Source: Amphiura filiformis
Lineage: Eukaryota; Echinodermata; Ophiuroidea; Amphilepidida; Amphiuridae
NCBI RefSeq assembly: GCF_039555335.1
Contig: NC_092628.1
Span: forward strand, 77,502,713-77,566,712
DNA: 64,000 nt
Direction of reading: 5' to 3'
Below are positions 48,536-61,300 of this stretch, piece after piece. How positions within the stretch are numbered: the first letter of the stretch is position 1; each line of letters begins with the position of its first letter. The notes beneath the pieces were generated by a model. It made no database searches and was not told the origin of the DNA. It saw only the letters and a list, made by a program, of their open reading frames with translations. The position numbers and the translations under genes were made by a program.

Positions 48536-49276
48536 CAGTATCGACTCATAACGATCATAGTACAAAGGGAACTGGGTTCGTGAATTCTTCTTCTATTATT
48601 AATACCATGGACGGTTCAAGTTCGTTTAAATCGGTTTTGAGAAAGTCTTGCATTTTGATGAGGTAAAGGCATGGGGATGAGGTTAGGTCACACACACACA
48701 CCTTTAAATGCAGTTACATTCCATGTGAAACATTTCGTGTCACTTCCTGTACTGTAGCTGTAAGCTGAAAGCTTTCACAATTCATATGACCTGAACCCTG
48801 GATTGTCAATTGTGCAGGGTCATACCATTTTGATTTTACAATTTTTTAGACCTAAATTTTGACCTAAATAAAGGGTATATTGCAAGAAAGCTAGGAAGTT
48901 TGAAATAATTTTATGTGATCCACATGAAACTTAACTATGTTAAATTTATGGTAGAATACTTAAATCATTACATATCACAGTAAATTTATTTTTATTGCTG
49001 ATATACTTACCACCTTTTCCCGCACTGTTGTCATTGATTTCCCTGATAAGCATGAGAATTAGCTGTACTTCCGGGTCATATCGTACTGCTAAAAGACGAC
49101 GTTTTTGATTGGCTGCTTAAAACCAACTCTTTTACTGACTTCTTCATCGGTTGTGAAAAATGTATTAGCTGTAATGAACAGCGTCTTTTTCTTATGCGTA
49201 GAAGAGGTTACATTGTTTGGCTCTCTCAGATTTTGGGGTCAAGGTTCTTCTGTCAATCAGGAAAAATCTGAGTGAG
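48536..49276 (+). promoter_or_regulatory. Probable ANKRD27 promoter and 5' UTR
   Basis: Lies directly upstream of the ATG at 49277. Visible candidate sites: ACTTCCGGGT (ETS-like, about 49067) and GATTGGCT (inverted CCAAT box, about 49108). No TATA box. The start site cannot be placed from sequence alone. Confidence 0.4.
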
Positions 49277-49327
49277 ATGGCAGATCACGACGATTTGGAA
49301 TTTAATCCGTTTTACAAATGTTTGCAG
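49277..49327 (+). CDS. ANKRD27: ANKRD27 exon 1
   Basis: 17 codons, MADHDDLEFNPFYKCLQ, with GTAAAC donor. ATG has G at -3 and +4. NPFY is shared with vertebrate ANKRD27. Confidence 0.82.
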
Positions 49328-52300
49328 GTAAACAGACATTAAATGAGAGATAAATTCATTATTGTTTCATCTTAAGGATAGGGACTTCATGTCATTTATT
49401 GGCAATTTAAACACAAAATGAGCATGATATTTTAAGCTTACCCGTGCCATGACATGTGTTACAGTACCATCAATCATGTAGCCTGTAGGTATGCTAGGTG
49501 AATTCAAATTTGCCATAAAACTGCATCATTTTACATATCAAGTTAAAGTCCTTGAGTAAAGAAAGCCAAAACTGAAAACATTTTTGTCATAACACTTTCC
49601 GTAACAAAGTTACATCTTGTCAAAGATTGACTTTCATCAAAAAGATTCTGCTAACAAAATTCCCCAAAACGGCATTTAGGGGTGTTTCTAGATCTTAAGC
49701 TGAATTTATACTCGATCGCTTTTGCTTTTACTTACATTTCCAGAGCGTCAAGCCGATCAATCGATTCAAATCGCCGAGGCAAAAACGACGTCGCTTTTGC
49801 AAGTTGAAGAAATCTCAACTTCCCTGCGATATCGCTTGACACGTGAATGCGTCAACCAATCATATACAACCATCTGAATCTATTATTTTGTTAAATAATT
49901 TACCTTTCTCGATTATTAACTTTCGGTGATGAATTAATTTAAAGCAATAATTATTGACATAAATGGATGTTCTAAAAATGAATTTTGTGACATTTCGAAC
50001 ATTTTAATTGTCGTCTGCAATCGCTATCTCCGTGATACATTTTGTAAGTATAAATGCAAAAGCGACGAGCGATGAAACACAAAATTCGGCGATTGCTCAT
50101 CACTTTTCAAAAGCGTTTAATCGCAAACGCTTGGCGATCGAGTATAAATTCAGCTTAAGTCTCATGGCGATAGCAGCTTTTTTTAATGGAACTGCTATCA
50201 AAATCCTCTAAAATTCCATGTGCGACTTGATTATCACCATAAAAATCATATATTTGGGTCAAGTGAAGTATAGAAGACATATTTATGTAGGTTTCCTTCA
50301 CCGACCTATTTTCGAAAAAAATTCAAATTTCTAAGTAATATGCATTGTGTTTGGGCCCGGTCTCGGCGAATTTCGCTGACTAGCAAATGTGTTAAGGTGG
50401 TACTACACCCCTGTCTAATCTTGTGCCTATTTTTGCATTTTTCTCAAAAATCATAGCGCATTGGTGACAAGTAAGATATATCATAAAGGGGCAAGGACTA
50501 CAACTACTGCACTGGAAATTTTATTTCAGCACAGAAAACAGTTGTGGAGTTACAGTCAAAAATGAGGGAAAACCAGTATTTGATCAATAAATCAATAACT
50601 ACTTGCCTGATGTTGCTGAATTTTCAGTGCAGTAGTTGTAGTCCTTGCCCCTATAAAATACATATCTTGTATGAGAAAAATGCAAAAATAGGCACAAAAT
50701 TGGTCAGGGGTATAGTACCCCCTTAACTAAGGTTTGCCTGGGATACCTACAATGTACATCATGCCATTAAATTAATTCCATCATTCATGCCATTCATGTC
50801 CATGATGGCCATGCATTGCCATTGCACTGCCACTGCACTGTCACTCACATGCTCAGTCAGTATCATTCATTGTATTACATCAGAGAAGATGTAAGAAAGA
50901 GTTATATACTTGAGATAATCCCGTAGGTAATGCTCATGTGCTGGTTTCATACTTTCCTGCCGCTTTGCCGCTAATAGTAATACATCACTGCACAGTTCTT
51001 CTTCTTCCTTTGAAGTGCAAACATTGCATGTAGATAGACGCACTGCGTTTGTGCGCATGTGTCGGCTCATAGACGACAGGAACTGAAGACTGGTGCAAAA
51101 TATATACAAGTGCAAGTAAAAACCAGATGAGAGGAAGAGCTACTTCTGTGGACGATCCCTCACCGCTGATCATGACTTGAAGGCGTCAAGTGAAGGATAA
51201 CCAGCTGGATCTTCTGGAAGGTTATTCCAGTCCCGGATGGTTCGTGGGAAGAAGGAGTTGGTTTGAGGAACGAAGAAGCGGGAGCTGTGTCCTCTGGTGG
51301 ATGATGGGAGATGAGTCAGATAATGATCCCATGAGATGTCAACTAAAAAAAAAAACAGAAACGCTTAGGGCCCAGCGGCAAGCCGATACCGATATATCAT
51401 GTATAAATTGTCATTGATCACTCCACCGGCGCTTTGCCGTGGCTGGGAGTTGAATTAAAATCAACTCGGAGTGGTGCCACTCTGACGTATGAGAACAAAA
51501 TATGCCACTTGAAGTAATCAATATTGGTACTTGAATGGCGTGACTCACAGACTCAGTGACTTTCTGCCCATTGTAAGACTGATATATATGTTGTAAACTT
51601 GATTGCATAACATTAAGATTGCCAACTGATGTCCTTTGTATTTGAGTTTTCAATTATGAGAGTACTTCTGTCATTGATGTAAACATTGACAAAAAATGTC
51701 AACAAAACATGCTACTGCACAACTCTATGCCTGTGTGTGTGTGTCTGAGGGCCGATCTGAGGGTAGACTTCTCCGTAGTCCACTTGCCCATTTTGCATAC
51801 TCTGGCTATTACATTTAATCATAAAACTCTGATTTATATTGATTTGTGTGCAACTGATAGATTTTCACATCTGTATCTGATCTTTTCAGTCACCGCACCC
51901 CTCTGTTTGTTAGCTTCCCAAGTGGACTACTGACTTTGCCTTGCGGTTAAGATTTTTAACACGGGACTCTATGGAGAGTTAGGCCAATTTCTGGCCTAAC
52001 TAAAATTGGCCATGATGTAATGCATCTTTAAATGGATCTGCCTTGTGATTGGTCGCCCATATCTCGCTATGGTTTAAATCTTCCGGGCCCATACCATTAC
52101 CATTAACTACACCGCACACAACTATCTGTGGTATTTGAGGCGCTTTTGTGTTGACGCGAAAGTTAATCTCTCATCAAACATCTAGCGCATCTTGTACTAT
52201 ACCATGCTTACATGTAGTACTTGTGGTTAATGGACTGATAAACAAGTATGCTTGACAGTGTGTTTTTAGAGAGCAAAGTCCCGGGGCAAAGTTCTGCTTA

Positions 52301-55300
52301 AAATTCAAAGTCCATAGTCGGATTTTCGTGGTTCGCTTATCAATAAACTGGTAGATTCCAAAATCAGAATTGTTCAGTATTAAAGTGAGCCATTATAATT
52401 ATGCAAGAAAATGTTGCATTCAATTACTTTTATTGTCACTAATCATCTGATATTCTTAATTCTTTATGACCATTTTACTATTGAATACTTTAATTTTAAT
52501 AAACATCAGTACAATTTTGATTTCAACGAAATGGGTTCACCATGACTAATAATAACATATTTTTAATAAAATTCGACTATGACATAGTCTAATCTGAGGG
52601 CTGATGACACACATTCGATAGGTGTATATACACATCCACTTGAAATATCCTATGATGATGTTGTTTTGTGTGTGACCGGCCATCAGGGTTCGGTTTTTGC
52701 TGGGCAATGTTTACATCAATGACAGAAGTACTCCCATAAAAACATGTTTTTGCCGAGAAAGTGGCAATAACTGGCAAAAACCTGTTTTTGCCAGTTTTTG
52801 CCTGGTTTTTAAACCGGCAAAAATGGCAAAAAATGGCAAATACTCGTATATAGTCACTCAAATATTAAAACAAGTACACAGAAAGCTCACAAACAGTAAA
52901 CATGCAACTTTTAATGAATCATTCAACATATTTTTTGTCTTATCAAGTCCTTAAAATGAAAAAGTTTTGAATTTGATATGCTACATTTCAGTTAAATGCT
53001 AAATGAGTATCAAGGATGTGAAACATGTTTCATTTTTTTTATTTGGCCTTATCACCAGTTGAAATAAGCTTGAAACTTCCTTTAAAAACTTTTCATTCCT
53101 CAAAATTTCAACATAAATTAATAAAAAAAAATTGCAAATAAAAAAAATAATGCTAAAGTGTCAGGTGTGTCTGTTGATTGTATTATATATTTTTCTTATG
53201 TTTTCTTTTACAGACTAGTTTCCGTGAAGCATTTGAATATGCCCAGGAGAATTGTTACCTTGTGTGTATACCTCAGGCAGCCTCCTTAGTGGGAGTGCAA
53301 ATTAGCCAGGCATTTGTAGGTCAGTATAGTTCAGTACATTAACATTTCATTTGTGAATTTTGAGTGAAAGGTTGCTGATTTGGGCAATTTTAGGTTAAAA
53401 ATGAGCTATTTTTGTGTCAGCTTTGGTCTTCTTGTGGGATATGAATGATGCAGATACTGAGATCCATGGTGGATATTACAGTACATGTATAACACACTTT
53501 TTATCTATGACACACCCTCCTAGGGGTGTAAATTCACGGATATTTGTCTAACCGTTTAAACGGACCACAATCCGGTCGGTTAAACGTCTAAACGTATGTA
53601 AAAAAAAGTTTTATATTTTTCCTACCCTTACACAAACTCTAACCCCTTCCCAAACCTTACTACATGTACATACAAACCCACTTAAGCCCAACTAACATGA
53701 TATCCTTGCCCCAACCCCCAAAAGGGAACCCCCAAATCGGACCTATATTTAGCATGTTTAGTAAATGCACTAATATACATGTATATAATAAAGTTTCAAT
53801 TACTTTATTTAGCCTCATCTCATCAAAATGGCAATTTTTTATGGCTAATTATAGGAAGGAGAACACTTTCACATAATCTTGGAAATAAAAAAAAAATCCA
53901 AAATTCTGAAAATACAAAAAAAGCTTTTTTATTCTGGGTAAGAATTTTTTTCTTGCATGCAACAGCTTTTTTCTTGCAGGTTAGAAATTTGATAAATAGG
54001 TCCATGCATGCATTTTGTATATGATGACCTATTTATCAAATTTCTAACCTGCAAGAAAAAAACTGTTGCGCCTGCATGTAAGAAAATAATTCTTACCCAG
54101 AAGAAAAAAGCTTTTGCACTTTAATGTATTTTTTTGGTATTTTTAGAATTTTAGAATTTTTTTTTAATTTCCAAAATTATGTGAGAGGGTTCTCTTTTAT
54201 TTTGTTAGCAATAAAAATAACAATTTCGATGACATGAGGCAAAATAAAGTACGGTAATTAAAACATTATAATTATTATCATGCATTTAAAAACATTAAAT
54301 ATAGGTCCAATTTTCAGGTGAAATCAATTTCTCTCCTAATTCCCTTTTGGGGTAAGGGCAAGGGTTTTGGGTTAGGTTAAAGGTTAGTTGGGCTAGGGTA
54401 GGCTTGTATACATGTAGTAAGGTAAAGTTTGGGGTGGTTAGACTTTGTGTAAGGTTAGGAAAAACATTGAAAAACTTTTTAAAAACGTAGACACCCTTAC
54501 ACCCTCCCCACAAACGTTTCAGTAGATTGGTCTTACAATAATACACTATCATTAATTACTTTGTTAAAACTCCAAATAATGTTTTTGTGGAGAGTGTCTG
54601 CCTCTCATCTCTTTCGTCAAAAATAACCTTGTTTAGAGGCATATATGCTTGCAGACAGAATTCTGAGAGCGTAGGGCTTCAAATTTTTGAAAAATTGGTT
54701 GGTTTGACAAGGAATGACCCTCTTAACATTATTAAAAAACGGAGACAAGTCACAAACATATCAGCAAGCAAAAATTTAAACATCGGCTCTCAGGAAGAGC
54801 AAACAAACATATTTTCTTACAATTTTGCTCTTATTATATTTTTGCCAGAAACTCATCTTTTGAAGCCATCACCTATGTTACAAGAGTAAGTAATACTTTG
54901 TTCATTTTGTATCTTATTTGTTTTTATTTCCAGAAGATTGGTTATTTTAATTATTTGTATTCCTGGAATTTGCATAACATTTTTGGCCCCCACATATATG
55001 TGGGGCTTATGTTATCATCCAGATTGTTGTTTGTTCCCCTGTTTGTTTCTTTGTTTGTTTGTTTGTCCGGGCGGAAGCAAATCCATTACACAACAACAAC
55101 CCTTCTAGATGTGCAAGATTACATTTTAAAGAATGGATACAGGTTATGCTACAGGCGTTTTATTTATAGACTTAAACTTAAGCATTTGATACTGTAAATC
55201 ATGATATTCTGATTAGGAAACTTAAACAATATGGGGTATATGGGGATGAATTATTATGGTTTAAATCATACTTAAACAACAGAGAACAAACTGTTAATGT

Positions 55301-58300
55301 TAACTCAACTCTTTCTGACTTTAGGCCAATTGATATTGGTATTCCTCAGGGCTCAATTTTAGGTCCTTTACTGTTTATCATTTTTGTTAACTGTTTACCT
55401 AATGCTGTGTCTGAATGTAAAACTGTAATGTATGCTGATGATACCTCTTTAATGTGTAAAGCTAAAATGAATCTGATCTTAAAATTCAAATGGAGTCATG
55501 TCTAAGTAGGGTAGCTGAATGGTTCAAAGTAAACAAACTCACTTTAAATGTTGAAAAGACTAAGTTTATGATCTTTGGTACAAACAAAATGCTTGAAAAG
55601 TTCAACAATGTACATTTATTATATAACAACAATGATATTGAAAGAGTAGATGAGTTTAAATATCTAGGTGTAAAATTTGATAGCAAGATGTCTTGGTCAG
55701 CTCACGTTGATAATGTTAGTAAAACTATTTCCAAAAGAACTGGCATAATAAAACGTATAAAATATTTCCTTCCACACAAAACCACTGTAATGTTATCCAA
55801 TGCTCTTGTTATTCCCCACTTTGATTATGGCAGCATGGTCTGGTCAAATTTTAGTGTAGAGTACCATAATAGGCTTCAGGTACTTCATAATAATTTAGCT
55901 AGAATAATTCTCTCAGCAGATATAAGGACACCCACTAATGATTTAATGAATACTTTGCAGTGGGTTAAACTTGATCAAAGATGGCATAATACTCTATTAA
56001 TGACTGTTTTCAAATGTTTAAAGAATGAATATCCATCATACTTATCTTCTCAATTTGATTTTGTTCATGATAACCATAATCATATAACTAGAAATCATAC
56101 TTCTAATACATTGATTGTTCCAAAATTTAAATCAAATTCAGGTCAACGTACTTTTCACGTCAGGGCAGCCTATGCATGGAATTCTTTGCCACCAACAGTA
56201 AGAGCGCAGATGGAAAATATGACTTTAGGCCAATTTCAGTCAAAAATTAAAGAAATTTAGGCCTGTCTTTATCTACATTTTGTTCATTTGCTTGCTTATT
56301 TTTTGTATAAATATAATTATTGTATTTCTGTATTTTGAATCATGGTACTTATAATTTTCTTGTATTTGATGATACCATTATACTTATTTGTAATACTAGT
56401 ATATTATGTATGCTATTTTTGTAAATATTGTGTATCGTAATATATTTTGTTGCTATAACATGTATACAATGAGGGCCTGCTTGAAAAGCAGTGCTTGTCA
56501 CTGAAGCAGTATTACCCTCAATAAAGAAAGAATAAATAATAATAATTAATCCACTCTCCAGCTTAAACGCTATCACCGACCAACTTCATTATTATGTCTT
56601 CAGAATCTTGCATCCTATACCTTTGTACATAACCCAGCTGTCTGATAAATTTGTGTATCGGTCACCTGGAGCTACAGGGTTTTTTCATATCTGTAGCCTC
56701 TTCATAGAGTGCATAGTTCATATACTTTATGTGTAAAAGTCTGTTGGTGTGATTTTGTTGTTGTTAATGTGACAAGCCATGAGCAAAAATCACATTTTTG
56801 ACCAAAAAAACACATTTTAAACCAAAAATCACTTTCTTGACCAAAAATCACATTTTTGACCAAAAATCACATTTTTAACCAAAAATCACGTCAAAAATCA
56901 TTTTTGACCAAGAGTCGCATTTTTGACCAAAAATAATGTTTTTGATCAAAAAAAGATTCTGAAGACATAATAATGATAAAATTGACGGATAATATCGATG
57001 ATACCTGAATTTATCAGTCTCGCTAGAGTTTTCAAATATCACGCTCGACTTCGCCTCGCATGATATTTGAAAACTCTAGCTCACCGATAAATTCAGGTAT
57101 CACACTCAATCCGTCCAATTTTATATCAAACTTGGTACGGTGATTGTATATGGTTGCCTCGTGTGCTGTATATTTTTGTGTCGCATTATTTGCATATTTA
57201 TGAATATTAATGAGCTCATTAGCATATTTTGCCTACATTGTCTTTAATCCACTCTGCAGCTCAAATGCAACCACCGATTAACTTCAAACTTGCTTCGGTT
57301 ATAGTCTATGGTGGCCTCATGTGCTGTACACTTTTGTGTCATGTTATTTGCATATTTATGAATATTGATGAGCTCATTTGCATATTTGGCCTACATTGTC
57401 ATTAATCCAATCTGCAGTTTTAACGCAATCACCGATCAACTTCATTATTATGTTTTCAGGGTTATTAGGAGTTAAGAAAACCTAATAATGATAATATTGA
57501 TGATTATTGCATGATACCATAACATATCGGATTCGTCATACAAATATCGAACTCGCCGCTGGCTCGTCCGATATTTTTATGACTCATCCGATATGTTATG
57601 GTATCATGCTCAGCCATCCAATATTATATCAAACTTGGTACGGTGATAGGATATGGTGGCCTGATGTGCTGAATAGTTTTTGTGTCATTTTATTTGCATA
57701 TTTATGAATATTAATGAGCTCATTTGCACATTTTGCCTTCATTTCCATTAATCCACTCTCCAGCTTAAACGCAATCACCGATCAACTTCATTATTATGTT
57801 TTCAGGGTTATTAGGAGTTAAGAAAACCTAATAATGATAATATTGATGGCTTATTTGCATGATACCATAACATATCGGATTCGGCATACAAATATCGAAC
57901 TCGCCGTTGGCTCGTCCGATATTTTTATGACTCATCCGATATGTTATGGTATCACGCTCAGCCATCCAATATTATATCAAACTTGGTATTGTGATAGTAT
58001 ATGGTAGCCTCATGTGGTGTATAGTTTTGTGGAGGCCACCTTAATTACGAACCGCGTAATTCTAGTTAAACATAAGTTTGTCTGAAAGTGGGAAATAGCA
58101 GTAAGTAGTAGTATACCCATAGAACTGCCCATCTTTTATATCAGGTGTATTCCTTCAGTGACAGAAGATCTGTTGAAGGGTCCGTAAAGGAATGCAGTTC
58201 ACTGAAGATTACTTGCTGAACACATTCACGGGAGAAGTCCAAGATGAATTTAAAAATAAAGGATTCAATAATGTGTTATGTTGTTTCTTTGTTGTCAACA

Positions 58301-61300
58301 GCCACTACATCAGCACAGACAAAGGTGGAACAAAAACCATTATCCTTGATGATGATATCATACTTACTACAGAGGGATTCAGGCACCCTGGAAGGACAAG
58401 GGTTATGTCAGAAGAACTGGGATATAATAAGGTAAGCAGAACTCTGCAATAGCAGTTGAGAATGGATTAAGAAGTTCTCTCAATGGTAAATTTTTGTACC
58501 AAGTATCTTTTATTCTGATTATCAAATTTATGAAAAAGCTGGATTATTGCACACTCCTTTGCAACTATACTTGTGAAATGTAGTAGGCTGCTTGTCTTGG
58601 ACAGCATGCTCACTAGCTTAAATGTGGGTTTAAAACTATCCATATAGTATGACATGTTTTATAACACACTACCATACTGGGTAAATATTTGCATAAATTT
58701 ACTTATATATGCAGTAGTGTAACTTTACTAAGCTAATGAGAGTTGATTGTGAGTTTTGTGTTGCTGACTCTTATCACCTTTTTACAGCCATGTCAGAAAG
58801 TCTTTTTGCAGAAATGATTCTATATAAGGCACTACAAACAAATTGGTTCGATCTTTGGATGGATCATTGATTCTGCTTTGATGCTTGTTATTAATGAATT
58901 ATCAACTAATTAATCAGAATTAGCACTAATTTTATATTGATCAATATCACTACAGGCACAAATTACTATTTTATCACAATTAAAAATAGTAAATTAATTG
59001 ATTTCATAAATAATGATAAACCAAGCATCGATGGTCGATCTAAAGATCGAACTAATTTGTTTCCATTGCCTAAGTTATTTTGACATTTTATTGAAAATGT
59101 GAAATATATCTGTTTTTTTTTCTACTATGGACTCTTATGTAAACAAATACCTCCAGAATAGAGGTCAATATTAAAAATGTTAAAGTATATTGGTCTGACT
59201 TTTTCTTGACTTCAACATTGTGTTGGTTATGATTATAAAGCTTGATATGTGTTATATAGTGAATTTTCAAAAATAATGGAAGCCTTATCATTAGATTTAT
59301 GTCATTTATAGTCCTACAAATGTCATAGTATTTTTTCATTCCCATTTATAATGAGAAATTACCATTTTTTTCAGGAATATAAACCATTCAAACTGCTGAT
59401 AATACAGAAGCCATTGGAAGGTGCTGTCAAGGTTAGTTTCACTCATATTTAGGGGATGATAAGTTGTCTAGATCCTAGAGTCCCAGATTTTTAGAGACAA
59501 TTTTGAGAAAGCGCTCCTGAAATGTGCACCCCATAGCTAAACATAAAATCCTGAAAATGCTATCCCTATTCTGGTGCGCACTAAGAACCCCCATCCATGT
59601 TTGTTTTATAATAAACATATGGTTGTACATCATCATCATCATCATCATCATCAGTCGGCCGTGGACAGAATGGAGAAAGCATCAGAAGTATGCTGGGTCC
59701 AAAGTCTTCTGTCTTGTCTTGTCTTGTCTTTAGTACTGCCCAACACCCACTTCAACAGCGAGTCAACCGGGCAGGATTGCGATGCGCATGCAAATCTTTC
59801 TTGACACTGGTATGGTTACTGGTTACTGTAGTAGATGGTGCTGAACCGCTGCTTTGAATGATTTCTTGTCTTGGATTGTTGATATTGATTGTGGCAGGGT
59901 GTTCCAGTCAATTAGGGTTCGTGGAACAAATGAGTATTTATAGCAGTTCTTATTGCAGGAAATAGGGATGTAGTTGTTTGTGGATGATGTATTCCGTGAG
60001 TTCCTTTTGACCGGGCGCAGGAGTGTTCGCACTGGAATGGCGAGGTGACCCGCGACTGCTTGCTGGAAAATTGTCAGACGATCCGTCTTTCTTCTTATTT
60101 GAAGAGACTCCCAATTCAGTTTGTTTTTAATTGCTGTGATGCTGCTTTTTCTTTCACATTTCCCACTGACGAATCTGGCTGCTCTATTCTGGATTGCTTC
60201 AAGTTGATTTATACCTTGTTTTGTGAAGGGATCCCATACGGGAGAGCAGTAATCCAGAATTGGGCGAACCAGAGTTTTGTATGACATTTCTTTGATTTGA
60301 CTTGGGCATGAGTATAAGTTTCTGCGAAGGAACCCCAGAGTTCTGTTTGCTTTAAGCGGCTATTTTGTTGATGTGTGAGTTCCAGGTGAGGTCATGTGTA
60401 AAATCTACCCCTAGATATGTGTGAGATTCGGCTTCTTGAAGCACCATGTTGTTAAGTGTGTACGAGTGTTTGATAGGTGATCTTGCATGTGTAATATGTA
60501 GCACGAAACACTTGTTTGCATTAAACTCCATCTGCCACTTGTCTTGCCAGACTGTAAGGGTATCCAAATCCTTCTGAAGTCTGCCAGCATCATCAGATCC
60601 GGCTATGGTTGAATATAATATACAGTCATCGGCAAACAAGCGCACATTTGTGTTGATGCCATCGGGTAAGTCGTTGATAAAAAGTAAAAAATCAAGCGGA
60701 CCAGTCACAGTTCCCTGTGGTACACTAGATTCTACGTTCACCCATTCGGAGAATTCTCCATCTATGACAACCCGCTGTTTGCGTTTTGTGAGAAAAGAAG
60801 ATATCCAGTTGTGGATGGAACCCCTGATTCCATAGCGGTCTAATTTCAAAAGGAGACTTTGATGTGGGACCTTGTCAAAGGCTTTTGTGAAGTCCATGAC
60901 TATGAGATCTATTTGGTGTCTCTGGTCCAGTTCTTTGGCAATATGTTGAACGGTGGAGAGGAGTTGTGTTTCGCACGAGTGGCCTTTCCTAAAGCTGTGC
61001 TGTTGGCTACATATTATATTGTGTGAGTCCAGGTGTTGCATAATGTTGGAATGTAATACATGTTCCATAACCTTACTACAAACTGAGGTTAGGTTCACTG
61101 ATCGGTAATTAGCTGGATCAGTCCGATCCCCCTTTTTAAAAATAGGGGTTATATTGGCACTTAACCAATCCTGGGGTACTACCCCTGACCCCTGTGTCAA
61201 GGGAGCGTTGGAAAATAATTGACAATGTCAAGCCTACCTCCTGAGCTGTGGTTTTCAAAGCCCATGGAGTGATCTCATCAGGCCCTGCGGCCTTGTGTGG

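Larger units (their letters stand above)
56549..58035. repeat. Diverged 350-bp-class repeats with hairpins
   Basis: TTAATCCACTCTCCAGCTTAAACGC-type, GATCAACTTCATTATTATG and TATTTGCATATTTATGAATA blocks recur at intervals; the clearest spacing is 346 bases (57435 to 57781). Three hairpins are embedded. No open frame. Confidence 0.75.

Noticed and set aside
58192..58301. 5' extension of the ANKRD27 exon 4 frame starting at an ATG
   Set aside because: The pyrimidine tract and AG at 58300-58301, the phase from exon 3 and the homology all place it in the intron.
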